This document shows positions 34,078 to 42,947 of a DNA stretch of 48,385 nt, piece by piece. The position numbers and the translations under genes were made by a program. This stretch comes from Thermoflexus sp. (lineage in GTDB: Bacteria; Chloroflexota; Anaerolineae; Thermoflexales; Thermoflexaceae). The stretch's first letter is position 1, and each line of letters starts with the position of its first letter. Where the stretch lies: contig NZ_DAOUCJ010000032.1 in assembly GCF_034432235.1 (NCBI RefSeq), positions 1 to 48,385 of the forward strand. Reading direction: 5' to 3'. The notes under the pieces were generated by a model. That model saw only the letters and a program-made list of their open reading frames with translations, was not told the origin of the DNA and did not search any database.

Positions 34078-35178
34078 ATGATCGGCCGTTCACTGACTTC
34101 GGAGGGCAGTCCATTTCTCTCACCTGCGGTGAAAGAATCTGTGGACTTGAAAGCCCGGCTGAAAGCCTATGCGCAAACCCTCGGGTTTGACCTCGTGGGG
34201 GTGGCCCGGGCCGGGCCCACCCCTTCGGCGGACCGGTATGAAGAGTGGGTCCGGGCCGGCCGCGCGGCGACCATGGCTTACCTCACCCGCCCCGATGCGG
34301 TGGAGAAGCGCCGGGATCTGCGGAATCTCTGGCCGGAGGCCCGCTCGGTCATCGTCGTGGCCATGAACTACTACGCGGGGGAACATCCCCCACCGGAGGA
34401 TCCGCCGAGCGGCCGCGTAGCCCGTTACGCCTGGGGGGACGATTACCACGAGGTTCTCGCGGAGCGCCTTCGCGCGCTTCTGGCGTTCCTGAACCGGGAA
34501 GCCGGTCGGCCCGTCCAGGGGAAGATTTACGTCGATGCCGGGCCCGTGCTGGAGCGCGCCTGGGCCGTGCAGGCCGGACTGGGATGGATCGGAAAGAACA
34601 GCATGCTGATCCATCCCCGCCTCGGATCCTATTTGGTCCTGGGGGTTCTCCTGGTCGACCTGGATCTGGAACCTGATCCGCCCTTCCTCTTCGATCACTG
34701 CGGGACATGCACTCGCTGCATCGACGCGTGCCCCACCGGATGTATCCGACCGGATCGCACGCTGGAGGCGGCGCGCTGTATCTCGTATCTGACCATTGAG
34801 CGGCGGGAGGGGATCCCGGAGGATCTACGCCCGGCGATCGGGGACTGGCTCTTCGGATGTGACATCTGCCAGGAGGTGTGCCCCTGGAACCGACGATTCG
34901 CCCGGCCGACCCGGGAGCCGGCCTTCCAGCCCCGCGAGGGGATCGCCCGAATGCGGCTGGAAGAGGTTCTCCGGATGGATGAGACAGCGTTCCGGGCCCG
35001 ATTCCGGCGCAGCGCCATCCGCCGCGCCAAATGGCGCGGGCTGGTGCGCAATGCCCTGGTGGTCGCCGGGAACCTGCGGGCACAGGCGATGAAGCCCTGG
35101 ATCCAGGTCTGGCGGGAACATGAGGACCCCATGCTCCGGGAGCACGCGGAGTGGGCCATGCAAGCCATGAAGCGCTAA
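34078..35178 (+). CDS. queG: Epoxyqueuosine reductase
   Basis: A protein of 366 residues. It performs the last step of queuosine synthesis, reducing epoxyqueuosine in tRNA with cobalamin and two 4Fe-4S clusters. The N-terminal cobalamin-binding part has LGFDLVGVARAG and VIVVAMNYY, plus RYAWGDDYHEVL, VDAGPVLERAWAVQAGLGWI and GKNSMLI. The cluster motifs are CGTCTRCIDACPTG and CDICQEVCPW. A C-terminal HEAT-like helical part follows. The N terminus is uncertain: ATG 34078 lacks a ribosome-binding site, and GTG codons at 34129 or 34141 would start closer to the family norm (KESVDLKARLKAYA). TGTGGA at 34140 is probably chance. Confidence 0.95.
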   Translation: MIGRSLTSEGSPFLSPAVKESVDLKARLKAYAQTLGFDLVGVARAGPTPSADRYEEWVRAGRAATMAYLTRPDAVEKRRDLRNLWPEARSVIVVAMNYYAGEHPPPEDPPSGRVARYAWGDDYHEVLAERLRALLAFLNREAGRPVQGKIYVDAGPVLERAWAVQAGLGWIGKNSMLIHPRLGSYLVLGVLLVDLDLEPDPPFLFDHCGTCTRCIDACPTGCIRPDRTLEAARCISYLTIERREGIPEDLRPAIGDWLFGCDICQEVCPWNRRFARPTREPAFQPREGIARMRLEEVLRMDETAFRARFRRSAIRRAKWRGLVRNALVVAGNLRAQAMKPWIQVWREHEDPMLREHAEWAMQAMKR

Positions 35179-35203
35179 ATCGTGAATCCATGGAAATGAG
35201 GTA

Positions 35204-35233
35204 TTGACAGGGCCTTCCTCCCTGGGATAGAAT
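35204..35233 (+). promoter_or_regulatory. Strong promoter TTGACA-N18-TAGAAT
   Basis: Consensus -35 TTGACA at 35204-35209, an 18-base spacer and -10 TAGAAT at 35228-35233, about 110 bases upstream of the ferredoxin start. It is the best promoter in the window. The leader shows no obvious riboswitch fold. Confidence 0.8.
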
Positions 35234-35351
35234 GGCCTCGAATCGCCGGATCCGGAACGCGCGTGCCACTCAAAGAGACAGAAACCATTCATCGGCTCAT
35301 CGGATCCCGTGTTCCGAATCTGAAGTCAAAACCCCTTCCAGGAGGGAAGCG

Positions 35352-35714
35352 ATGACGCACATCATCACCAGCTTGTGTCTGCGCGATGGCGCCTGCGCCC
35401 AGGTCTGCCCGGTCGAGTGCATCGTCCCTGGCAAGCCTGAAGACCAGTGGCCCTGGTATTACATCGACCCCGATACCTGCATCGATTGCGGCGCCTGCGT
35501 TCCGGAGTGTCCCTATGAGGCGATCTTCCCCGAGGACGAGGTCCCCGAAGCCTACACCATGAAGCCCGGCCAGGTCCGTGTGATCATGCGCGCGCCGGGG
35601 GACATCGAGCGCTATGAGGCCAAAGGGGGCGAGGTGGTCAACCTCCGGGAAGACATCCCCTTCAACTATAAGTTCTATAAGGAAGGTCCCGGCTACAATG
35701 CCCGCAACATGTAG
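35352..35714 (+). CDS. Ferredoxin with two iron-sulfur cluster motifs
   Basis: A protein of 120 residues from ATG 35352 with GGAGGG six bases upstream (an ORF from 35232 is spurious). The first motif CLRDGACAQVCPVECI is irregular, with spacing as in 7Fe or atypical clusters. The second, CIDCGACVPECPYEAIF, is a normal 4Fe-4S motif. DQWPWYYIDPDT between them and the helical C-terminal tail (KFYKEGPGYNARNM) are typical of the Chloroflexota/Actinobacteria-type soluble ferredoxins. It is a cytosolic electron carrier; the partner is not evident. The strong promoter and terminator indicate high expression as a single gene. Confidence 0.93.
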   Translation: MTHIITSLCLRDGACAQVCPVECIVPGKPEDQWPWYYIDPDTCIDCGACVPECPYEAIFPEDEVPEAYTMKPGQVRVIMRAPGDIERYEAKGGEVVNLREDIPFNYKFYKEGPGYNARNM

Positions 35715-35751
35715 CGCCTCGACCAAAAGAGGCCTGTGAGCGGAGCAGACA

Positions 35752-35784
35752 GGCCCCGGCCGATCGCGGGCCGGGGCCTTGTTG
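35752..35784 (+). terminator. Rho-independent terminator after the ferredoxin gene
   Basis: GGCCCCGGCC (35752-35761) pairs with GGCCGGGGCC (35769-35778) around a 7-base loop, followed by TTGTTG. It is 38 bases after the stop. An overlapping alternative stem (GGCCTGT/ACAGGCC) lies at 35731-35755. Confidence 0.8.
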
Positions 35785-35916
35785 CAACGAACGTTCCCGG
35801 CGAGGAAAGGTTGGGGTCATGCAGGCCATCCCAGGCGGCCGGCTCCGGTTGCCCCATGATGGGTCTTCCGCCGGGAGATCGGCGAAGGAGGATCCCCCGG
35901 GGGCAGGAGCCCCCTG

Positions 35917-35936
35917 CAGGAGCCGCTTCCGCGGCA
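35917..35936 (+). repeat. REP-like hairpin repeat (copy 3)
   Basis: CAGGAGCCGCTTCCGCGGCA, preceded by a partial duplicate (GCAGGAGCC at 35903). It sits in the 35785-36024 gap, where I see no gene. Confidence 0.55.
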
Positions 35937-36024
35937 TGGGTCGGGGCGGAAGCCACTTCTACCCGATCTTATAAAGCCGGGCGGGGCGGGCCACCTCCGG
36001 TGCTGATGTGGGGCTCCCCTCCTC

Positions 36025-37404
36025 TCATCGCTCCCCATAGTTATAAAAGAAGTGCACCAGCGCCTCGATCCCCCGAGACCAGGTGGGCAGGTGCAGCTTC
36101 TCATTCGGGGCGTGGTAGTTATCATCGGGCAACCCGAAGCCGGTCAGCACCGATTCCACCCCCAGGATCTCCTTGAGCTGGGTGACGATGGGAACGGTTC
36201 CCCCCTCCCGCTTGAACAGCGGGCGTCGGCCCCACACGGCTTCCAGAGCGCGGCTCAGGGCCTGCACCGCCGGGTGGTTCCGGTCGGTCAGGGAGGCCCG
36301 CACCCCCGCCATGCGGATCACCTCCCAGCGCACCGTCCTGGGGGCATGGGTTTCCAGATAGCGCAACAGCTGTTGATAGACCTCCTCCGGGTCCTGATCC
36401 GGCACCAGCCGCATGGAGATCTTGGCCATTGCATAAGCCGGCAGCACCGTCTTCGCCCCGGGGCCGGTGAACCCGGCGAGGAGACCGTTCACCTCCAGCG
36501 TGGGCCGCGCGCCGATGCGCTCGATCGGGGTATAACCGGCCTCTCCCCACAGGGCGGGCGCCCCGGTCAGCTCCAGATAGAAGCGCTCATCCATTGGCAG
36601 CCGGGCCAGCTCCGCCCGCTCCTCGTCCGTCAGAGGGCGCACCCGATCATAGAACCCGGGGAGCGTCACCCGGCCTTCCGTGTCGTGCATGCCGGCGATG
36701 AGCTCGCAGAGGGCCTGCGCCGGGTTGTGCACCACACCGCCGTAGAGGCCGGAATGCAGATCATGGGCCGGCCCGTAAACCCGCAGCTCAAAGTAGGCCA
36801 GGCCTCGCAGCCCGTAGGTGATCGTCGGCAGATCCGGCGCGATCATCCCGGCATCCGGGTTCAGGGAGACCGTGCACTGCAGGCGTTCCCGGTTCTGCTC
36901 GATGAAGGCCGGCAGGCTGGGGGAGCCGATCTCCTCCTCCCCCTCGATCAGGAACTTCATGTGAACCGGAAGAGGGCCGGAATGGGCGACAGCCTCAAAG
37001 GCTGCGATGGAGGCCATCACCTGCCCTTTCATATCCGAAGCGCCCCGGGCGTAAAGGTTCTCGCCCCGCACCGTCGGCTCGAAGGGCCCACTCTCCCACA
37101 GATCCAGCGGATCCGGCGGCTGCACGTCGTAATGGCCGTAGACCAGCACCGTCGGGGCCTCCGGATGGCCCGCTGGAGCTTCGCCGTAAACGACGGGGTG
37201 GCCCTCCGTGGACAGAACCTCCACGCGCTCCGCCCCGGCCTTCCGCAGCCGATCGGCCACCCATTCCGCAGCCCGCCGGACATCGGCATGATGGGCCGGA
37301 TCCGTAGAGACCGAAGGGATCCGAAGGAATCCCTTCAGATCCTCCAGGAACCGATCCCGGTTCCGCCGCACATACTCCAGCGCTTGAAGGCGTGGATCGG
37401 ACAT
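36025..37404 (-). CDS. M20-family dipeptidase / peptidase
   Basis: A protein of 459 residues, the length of the CNDP/DUG1-like dipeptidase group. It is a di-zinc exopeptidase in the cytosol. Visible metal and catalytic motifs are VYGHYDVQPPDPLDLW (first His and Asp), YARGASDMKGQVMAS (bridging Asp), LIEGEEEIGSPSL (catalytic and ligand Glu) and SLNPDAGM. The last metal His lies in LPDDNYHAPNEKLHL near the C terminus. The dimerisation insert contains LHSGLYGGVVHNPAQAL. Start ATG 37404. It follows thyX on the same strand with a GC-rich gap of 142 bases, so it is likely a separate unit. The true dipeptide substrate is unknown. Confidence 0.95.
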   Translation of the reverse strand: MSDPRLQALEYVRRNRDRFLEDLKGFLRIPSVSTDPAHHADVRRAAEWVADRLRKAGAERVEVLSTEGHPVVYGEAPAGHPEAPTVLVYGHYDVQPPDPLDLWESGPFEPTVRGENLYARGASDMKGQVMASIAAFEAVAHSGPLPVHMKFLIEGEEEIGSPSLPAFIEQNRERLQCTVSLNPDAGMIAPDLPTITYGLRGLAYFELRVYGPAHDLHSGLYGGVVHNPAQALCELIAGMHDTEGRVTLPGFYDRVRPLTDEERAELARLPMDERFYLELTGAPALWGEAGYTPIERIGARPTLEVNGLLAGFTGPGAKTVLPAYAMAKISMRLVPDQDPEEVYQQLLRYLETHAPRTVRWEVIRMAGVRASLTDRNHPAVQALSRALEAVWGRRPLFKREGGTVPIVTQLKEILGVESVLTGFGLPDDNYHAPNEKLHLPTWSRGIEALVHFFYNYGER

Positions 37405-37546
37405 GGGATACGCCTCCCCATTGGGATAGCTGGGAACCGCACCGCAGGAGTTACGCGGTGAATCCCCGGGGGTTTGGGGGCCGGGGCCGCCGCTGACAGC
37501 CCCTCAGGGCCCAGAACCCCCGGGAAGAGCCGGGGCCCTTTGACCT

Positions 37547-38989
37547 TCACGCCGCCCGGGCTTCCTGTGGATGCGCAACGCCCCCGAACTGGGCGGCGAT
37601 CTCCTCGGAGGAAGGATAACCCTCACATCCCATATAGGCCGCCAGCGTGGGGTGCACCGCGCGGATCGCCTCATAGATCCGCATGGCGATATAGCGGTAG
37701 GCGAAATGGCCGTTGGGCCCGCCCCGCAGCCGGCACAGGTGATACGCTTCCCGCAGGTTCATGGTCATCAGCACCCGCCGGTAGACGGCGTTCGGCAGCA
37801 CATAGGCCGCCGCCTCGCCGACAACCGGCCGCATCGCCTCCCACAACGCCATCGCCCCCTCGACCGCAGCCCGATATCGCGCCCCTACCCCCGCTTCCTC
37901 CACAGCCCGCGGGATCGCGTAACCATAGGCGGCCGTCAGGACCTGAGGGGTCTGGGTCATCATCCGGTGGCGCTTGAGATCGTAATAGGCCCCTTCGTCC
38001 ATCAGACAATCAAAGGTATACACGATGTGCTCCAGCTCCCGCACCGGGATATCGAAGGGGCTCCGGCCGCCCAGCGCATCCTCCAGGATCCTCCGCCGGT
38101 CCTCGGGGCGGAGCTCCCGCGCCCAGGCCAGGGCCTCCTCGAAGCTCACCGCCCGAAATCGATACACGCAGGCGGCGATCAGCCGAACCTCCGCCTCCGG
38201 ATCCCAGGACACCAGGCGAACCCCATCCAGGGGAACCGGGCCCTCCGGGAGCGCCTGCGCCCACTCCCGCAAGCGGGCTGTGCTGTGTTGCAGATACGCG
38301 TTGGGCTCTGCGTATTTGAGCAGGGTGGGGACCTCCTGAAGGGCCACGGCTTTCACCGCGCGGGCGATCTCGCGGACCTCCTCGAGGGGATGCGAGAGCC
38401 ATTTGCGGAGCCCGTGCTCCAGGGCCCGGGCGTTGACCGTCATCCCGATGTTGGTCAGGGTGGCGGTGGGCAACAGATACCGGCAGACATCCATCGCCCG
38501 GATGCGCAACCGGGTGCGATACGCCCTCTCGCTCTCCTCAGGACGGCGCGGGAACCACGCCTCCACCACCCGCCCAACCGGTTCCAGGGCGGCGTGATAG
38601 GTCTCGAAAAGCTGCCCCACCACCGCGCAGTAGGCGTCCCGGAAGGGAGAAGCGGCGATCTCCGGCGGCATATAGAACGATTCCCGGTCTAGGATCTGAA
38701 AACGAGTGGATTTCTCCGTGAAGGAAGCCAGACGGACCCCCTCGATGGCCTCGGCGGCCAGACGGGAGATGTTCTCGAAAGCGATATGAAGGACGGCGTG
38801 CTCCGCCACCGAAGCATGACCATAGCCGACGACCCATTTTTCGTGGAACTGCGAGGCGGTTTCCTCGCTGAGGCTCTCGGCGATCGCATCGAAGGGCTCC
38901 GGGCTGCGGCTGGTCTTCGCAAAGGCCACCGCGATGACCTCGGGGCGATACCGCCGCGGATCCAGCAGGTAAATCCTTCTCACCCGCAT
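37547..38989 (-). CDS. thyX: Two-half FAD-dependent thymidylate synthase (ThyX-like)
   Basis: A protein of 480 residues, about twice a normal ThyX. Both halves show ThyX-type segments. The first has QFHEKWVVGYGHASVAEH, GVRLASFTEKSTRF (84-97, matching RHRxxSxNExSxRY except for the first residues), then LPTATLTNIGMTVNARALEH. The second has FDCLMDEGAYYDLKRHRMMT (RHR at 340-342 but the Ser/Glu part lost) and LPNAVYRRVLMTMNLREAYH. It should methylate dUMP to dTMP using methylene-tetrahydrofolate and FADH2, perhaps as a pseudo-tetramer with composite sites. Divergent from the pyrimidine-nucleoside phosphorylase gene, giving a thymidine-related pair. Confidence 0.85.
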   Translation of the reverse strand: MRVRRIYLLDPRRYRPEVIAVAFAKTSRSPEPFDAIAESLSEETASQFHEKWVVGYGHASVAEHAVLHIAFENISRLAAEAIEGVRLASFTEKSTRFQILDRESFYMPPEIAASPFRDAYCAVVGQLFETYHAALEPVGRVVEAWFPRRPEESERAYRTRLRIRAMDVCRYLLPTATLTNIGMTVNARALEHGLRKWLSHPLEEVREIARAVKAVALQEVPTLLKYAEPNAYLQHSTARLREWAQALPEGPVPLDGVRLVSWDPEAEVRLIAACVYRFRAVSFEEALAWARELRPEDRRRILEDALGGRSPFDIPVRELEHIVYTFDCLMDEGAYYDLKRHRMMTQTPQVLTAAYGYAIPRAVEEAGVGARYRAAVEGAMALWEAMRPVVGEAAAYVLPNAVYRRVLMTMNLREAYHLCRLRGGPNGHFAYRYIAMRIYEAIRAVHPTLAAYMGCEGYPSSEEIAAQFGGVAHPQEARAA

Positions 38990-39141
38990 CCCTTCACCTC
39001 CCCCGGGACGGTGCTCCCGCCTATCTGCTGATTCTGCATATGAACCCTGATGATGGCAAACGGGAAGGAGGAGTTCATTATCCGACCTGGCCGAACGTGG
39101 GTTAAGATTGAAAGCGGGAACCCCATTTCGTGAGGCCTCCG

Positions 39142-40455
39142 ATGCGCGCCGTAGATATTATCGAGAAGAAGCGGGACGGACAGGAGCTCACGCCGGAGGA
39201 AATCCGGTTTTTCGTAGAAGGGTTCACCCGGGGGGAGATCCCGGACTATCAGGCGGCCGCCTTTCTGATGGCAGTTTACTTCCAGGGCATGACGCCCCGT
39301 GAGACGGCGGAGCTCACCCTGGCCATGGCCTACTCGGGACAGGTGCTGGATCTCCACGACATCGCCCCGGTGGTGGTCGATAAGCACTCCACCGGCGGCG
39401 TGGGGGACAAGGTGAGCCTGGTGGTGGTGCCCCTGGTGGCCGCCGCCGGCCTCCCGGTGGGCAAGATGAGCGGCCGCGGCCTCTCGTTCACCGGGGGGAC
39501 CATCGATAAGCTGGAATCCATTCGAGGGTTTCGGGTGGAGCTCACGGTGGAAGAGTTCCGGGAACAGCTGCGCCGGGTCGGCGCGGTCCTCTGCGGGCAA
39601 TCCGCGGATCTGGCCCCTGCAGATGGCAAATTCTACGCCCTGCGAGATGTCACCGGAACAGTCCCCAGCATCCCGCTGATCGCTGCCTCCATTATGAGCA
39701 AGAAGATCGCCGCGGGAGCCGACGCCATCGTCCTGGATGTGAAGGTCGGCAACGGCGCTTTCATGAAAACCCTGGACCAGGCCCGCGCCCTCGCCCGGCA
39801 GATGGTCGAGATCGGCACCGCTCTGCGGCGCCGCGTGGTGGCGGTGATCTCGGATATGAACCAGCCCCTGGGGGAAGCCGTGGGCAACGCCCTGGAGGTG
39901 AAGGAGGCCATCGCCACCCTTCGAGACGATGGGCCTCCGGACTTCCGGGAGCATTGCCTGATCATCGCAGCCCACATGCTGCATCTGGGCGGGCGCGTGG
40001 CGAATCTGGAGGAAGGGCGCCGGCTGGCGGAGGCCACCCTCGCCTCAGGAGCTGCCTGGGACAAATTCCGGGCCCTCGTCGCCGCCCAGGGGGGAGATCT
40101 CTGCCAGATCGAGGATCCCGAACAGCTTCCGCGCGCCCGGCTGATCCGCGAGATCCCGGCCCCGGCGGAGGGCTACCTAGCGGAGGTGCGAGCCTATGAA
40201 ATCGGCATGGCATCCGTCGCCCTGGGTGCCGGGCGAACGAAGAAGGGAGAGCCTGTGGATCCTGCTGTCGGGATCCTGGTGCATCGGAAGGTGGGGGCGT
40301 TCGTGCGGCAGGGGGAGCCGCTCTTCACCGTGCACGCAAACGATGAAGCGCGCCTGACGGAAGCGGAGCGCTGGCTGGCCCGCGCTGTGCGCATTCAGGA
40401 GGCGCCTGTCCCTCCGTTCCCCCATATCTATGAGACCATCTCGAACGTGGGGTGA
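39142..40455 (+). CDS. Pyrimidine-nucleoside / thymidine phosphorylase
   Basis: A protein of 437 residues from ATG 39142 with GAGG upstream (GTG 39130 is less likely). It reversibly splits thymidine, deoxyuridine or uridine with phosphate. The glycosyl-transferase family 3 helical part is MRAVDIIEKKRDGQELTPEE. The phosphate loop is DKHSTGGVGDKVSL, the signature is SGRGLSFTGGTIDKLESIRG, and SADLAPADGKFYALRDVTGT, IMSKKIAAGADAIVLDVKVG and the C-terminal barrel-sandwich (RAYEIGMASVALGAGRTKKG, GILVHRKVGAFVRQGEPLF) are all in place. It is adjacent to thyX in divergent orientation, suggesting shared thymidine salvage and synthesis control. Confidence 0.96.
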   Translation: MRAVDIIEKKRDGQELTPEEIRFFVEGFTRGEIPDYQAAAFLMAVYFQGMTPRETAELTLAMAYSGQVLDLHDIAPVVVDKHSTGGVGDKVSLVVVPLVAAAGLPVGKMSGRGLSFTGGTIDKLESIRGFRVELTVEEFREQLRRVGAVLCGQSADLAPADGKFYALRDVTGTVPSIPLIAASIMSKKIAAGADAIVLDVKVGNGAFMKTLDQARALARQMVEIGTALRRRVVAVISDMNQPLGEAVGNALEVKEAIATLRDDGPPDFREHCLIIAAHMLHLGGRVANLEEGRRLAEATLASGAAWDKFRALVAAQGGDLCQIEDPEQLPRARLIREIPAPAEGYLAEVRAYEIGMASVALGAGRTKKGEPVDPAVGILVHRKVGAFVRQGEPLFTVHANDEARLTEAERWLARAVRIQEAPVPPFPHIYETISNVG

Positions 40456-40538
40456 GGGATCGAAACCAGCCCGCTGCGGGCCCCTTTCCCAGAAGCTCCC
40501 GGGGCCATCCCACTTCCCGGAAGGGTTGCAGGCCAGAC

Positions 40539-40557
40539 CTCCCGGATAGCCCGGGAG
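40539..40557 (+). terminator. Possible hairpin terminator after the phosphorylase gene
   Basis: CTCCCGG (40539-40545) and CCGGGAG (40551-40557) form a 7-bp stem over a 5-base loop. There is no T-run, so confidence is low. Confidence 0.3.
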
Positions 40558-40591
40558 CTGGACGTGATCCTTACAGGGACAAAAGGAGACT

Positions 40592-41023
40592 ATGACGCGA
40601 CAAAACCATGCCCTGCTGGCCCTGAGCGCCATCGCCCTGGGCTGGGCGCTGGTGATGTTCACGATCTGGCGGCTGTATCCAGACCAGTCGCCGGCCCGCC
40701 TGCTGGTCACCATCGGGCTGGGGCTGACCGCATGGGGAGCGCTCTGGTTCCCGGTGGAATTCCTCCATCGGCGCTTCAGCCCGCGGGGGCTCGATGAAGA
40801 TGACCTCCGGCGGATGCTGGAGCGGGTCTGGCGGCGCAGCGGGTGGGGGGCGCTGTGGGCATCCGCCCTCGCGATGCTCTTCCTCCAGCGCGCGCTGCGA
40901 TGGGACTGGCTCCTCCTGTTCGGGACACTGCTGCTCGGCGCCGAGCTCCTCTGGATGGCCACGGAGCCATCCCGGAAGCCAGAATCCGCTCTGACCGGCA
41001 GGCGCCGCATCGACCGACGTTAG
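40592..41023 (+). CDS. Small membrane protein of unknown function
   Basis: A protein of 143 residues with AAAGGAGA just before the ATG. There are four hydrophobic segments at about residues 8-27, 38-56, 86-101 and 106-123, in two hairpins. A charged loop PRGLDEDDLRRMLERVWRR lies between the second and third. The C-terminal tail is basic. No family recognised. The stop is TAG. The following DinB gene starts 87 bases later; co-transcription is possible but unproven. Confidence 0.75.
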   Translation: MTRQNHALLALSAIALGWALVMFTIWRLYPDQSPARLLVTIGLGLTAWGALWFPVEFLHRRFSPRGLDEDDLRRMLERVWRRSGWGALWASALAMLFLQRALRWDWLLLFGTLLLGAELLWMATEPSRKPESALTGRRRIDRR

Positions 41024-41110
41024 CGCTCGCTGCGCCCTCCGGGCCGCCCAAGGGACGATCCCGCCTGTTCGCCATTTTTCCGTCATCCCATAAATCACGA
41101 GGAGGCATCC

Positions 41111-41587
41111 ATGAGCGATCGCAAAGCAGCAATCCGAACCCATCTGGAGCAGACGCGAGCAGAAGTGCTGGCGGTCGTCTCCCAACTAAAGGAATCCGAT
41201 TGGGAAAAGCCAGTTCAGGGCGAACACGGAAAGTGGACCGCCCGTCAGGTCCTGGCCCATCTGGCCGCGGCGGAGATCGGCCAGATGTCCCGTATCCAGC
41301 GGGTGCTGGCCGGGGAACGCTATATGCCCGAGGGCTTCAACCTGGACTTCTGGAACGAGCGCCAGGTCCAGAAGCGGGAGAACCAGCGCGTGGAGGACAT
41401 CCTGAAGGATCTGGAAGCCTCCCGCCAGGCCCTGCTCCAGCTTCTGGACTCCCTGAGCGAGGAGCAGCTGGATGTCGAAGGCCAGCACGCCATCGGGGCG
41501 ATGATGACGGTGGAGCAGATGTTTTATCATCTGGGGAACCACGAGCGGGATCACGCGGCCGAGCTGCGGCGGGCCCTTGAATCATAG
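41111..41587 (+). CDS. DinB-family putative metalloenzyme
   Basis: A protein of 158 residues with the four-helix bundle of the DinB/YfiT-like superfamily. The expected metal ligands are visible: His in RQVLAHLAAAE (helix 2) and the pair in FYHLGNHERDHAAELR near the C terminus. VVSQLKESDWEKPVQGEHGK, which precedes helix 2, is typical of DfsB/maleylpyruvate-isomerase-like members. Family members act as thiol-dependent transferases or have unknown roles; the substrate is not predictable here. An AGGAGG lies six bases before the ATG at 41111. Confidence 0.9.
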   Translation: MSDRKAAIRTHLEQTRAEVLAVVSQLKESDWEKPVQGEHGKWTARQVLAHLAAAEIGQMSRIQRVLAGERYMPEGFNLDFWNERQVQKRENQRVEDILKDLEASRQALLQLLDSLSEEQLDVEGQHAIGAMMTVEQMFYHLGNHERDHAAELRRALES

Positions 41588-41688
41588 GGACAGGTGTTAC
41601 GCCGCTGAACTTCCCTAAGGAATTGAGGGGCTGGGGTGGCCACCCTGGCCCCAGGGGGAAGTCCCTTCCCATCCCCAGGAGATCCTCG

Positions 41689-42804
41689 ATGATCCCCGGA
41701 TGGGCGACGCCGGAGGGGACACGGACCTATGGAGCCCGTTTTCAGGATCGGGCGGCCCCCGGCCACTTCCGCCTGGCTCAGGGGCTATGGCTGTCCTCCA
41801 TCGGCATCGGCACCTATCTGGGCCACCCTGACCCGGAGACCGACGCCCGGTATGTGGAGGCCATGGTTTGCGCCGTGACCTCCGGGTGCAACGTCATCGA
41901 CACGGCGATCAACTACCGCTTCCAGCGCAGCGAGCGCTGCGTGGGCGAGGCCCTCCGCCGCCTGTTCGCCCGGGGTTTCCGCCGGGAGGAACTGGTCATC
42001 GCCACCAAGGGGGGATATGTCCCCTATGAGGGGGACTGGCCAGCGGATCCCCGGCGCTACATCGAGGAGGCCTTCCTGCGGACCGGGATCGCGCGGCCGG
42101 AGGACTTCGTCAACGGTCACTGCATTGCCCCGGGATATCTCCGCCATCAGCTGGAACAGAGCCAGCACAACCTGGGGCTGGAGACCATCGATGTCTATTT
42201 CATCCATAACCCGGAGGAACAGCTCGCCGCTGTCTCCAGGGAGGAGTTTCGGAGGCGCCTGCGGGCGGCCTTCGCCGCGCTGGAGGAAGCCGTCGCCATG
42301 GGATACATCCGCTTCTATGGCACCGCCACATGGACCGCCTATCGCGCTTCTCCCCAGGCGTCCGACGCGCTATCCCTGATGGAAGTTGAGACTATCGCCC
42401 GGGAGGTCGGCGGGCCGGATCATCGGTTCCGGTTTGTGCAGCTGCCTTACAACCTGGCCATGCCGGAGGCCGCCCTGCGAAGGAACCAGCTGCGGGGAGA
42501 GGGATGGGGAACGGTGCTGGAGGTGGCGGAGGATCTGGGGATCACGGTGTGGGCGAGCGCCTCCTTGATGCAGGGGCGCCTGCTCCGGAGCTGGCCGCTG
42601 TGGCTGCGACGCCTCTTCCCCGAGGGCCTCTCGGAAGCCCAGTGCGCCCTCCAGTTTGTTCGCTCCACCCCGGGGATCACCACCGCCCTAGTCGGCATGA
42701 GCCGGGCCACCCACGTGGAGCACAACCTCACCCTGATCCAACACCCACCCCTGGCCCCGGAGGCCATACGGACCATTCTGAACGCTCTGAGGACCTCCCG
42801 GTAA
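41689..42804 (+). CDS. Aldo/keto reductase family protein
   Basis: A protein of 371 residues from ATG 41689 (AGGAG eight bases upstream; the open frame from 41623 is too long). TIM-barrel AKR with a complete catalytic tetrad: Asp71 in NVIDTAINYR, Tyr76, Lys107 in VIATKGGY and His173 in VYFIHNPEEQ. Cofactor-binding elements late in the chain (SASLMQGRLL, GMSRATHVEHNL) fit NADPH use. An insertion of about 35 residues between Lys107 and the His strand (VPYEGDWPADPRRYIEEAFL) is longer than in common AKRs and resembles the L-fucose/galactose dehydrogenase-like subgroup. The substrate is not fixed. Confidence 0.9.
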   Translation: MIPGWATPEGTRTYGARFQDRAAPGHFRLAQGLWLSSIGIGTYLGHPDPETDARYVEAMVCAVTSGCNVIDTAINYRFQRSERCVGEALRRLFARGFRREELVIATKGGYVPYEGDWPADPRRYIEEAFLRTGIARPEDFVNGHCIAPGYLRHQLEQSQHNLGLETIDVYFIHNPEEQLAAVSREEFRRRLRAAFAALEEAVAMGYIRFYGTATWTAYRASPQASDALSLMEVETIAREVGGPDHRFRFVQLPYNLAMPEAALRRNQLRGEGWGTVLEVAEDLGITVWASASLMQGRLLRSWPLWLRRLFPEGLSEAQCALQFVRSTPGITTALVGMSRATHVEHNLTLIQHPPLAPEAIRTILNALRTSR

Positions 42805-42813
42805 GGCTCGGGG

Positions 42814-42919
42814 GTCGAAGGCATTCGACATGAAGAAGCCTCGGGCCAAAAGGCTTCTCGCGTCGGCGAAGGCCGACGCCCGGCGCGAAGCGCCCCGCGA
42901 GGCCGATTTCCATACGGCG
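42814..42919. repeat. Mosaic palindromic repeat, copy 2
   Basis: Starts GTCGAAGGCATTCGAC (42814-42829), then AAAAGGCTTCTCGCGTCGGC, GGCCGACGCCCGGCGCGAAG, CGCCCCGCGAGGCCGATTTC. Same block order as copy 1 at 32729 and copy 3 at 42948, with a shorter central part. Confidence 0.8.
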
Positions 42920-42947
42920 CGAGAGGCCGACGCCCAGCGCGGGGGGC

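Noticed and set aside
35212..35352. Riboswitch in the ferredoxin leader
   Set aside because: The leader of about 110 bases shows no recognisable conserved core or strong paired elements apart from the ribosome-binding site.
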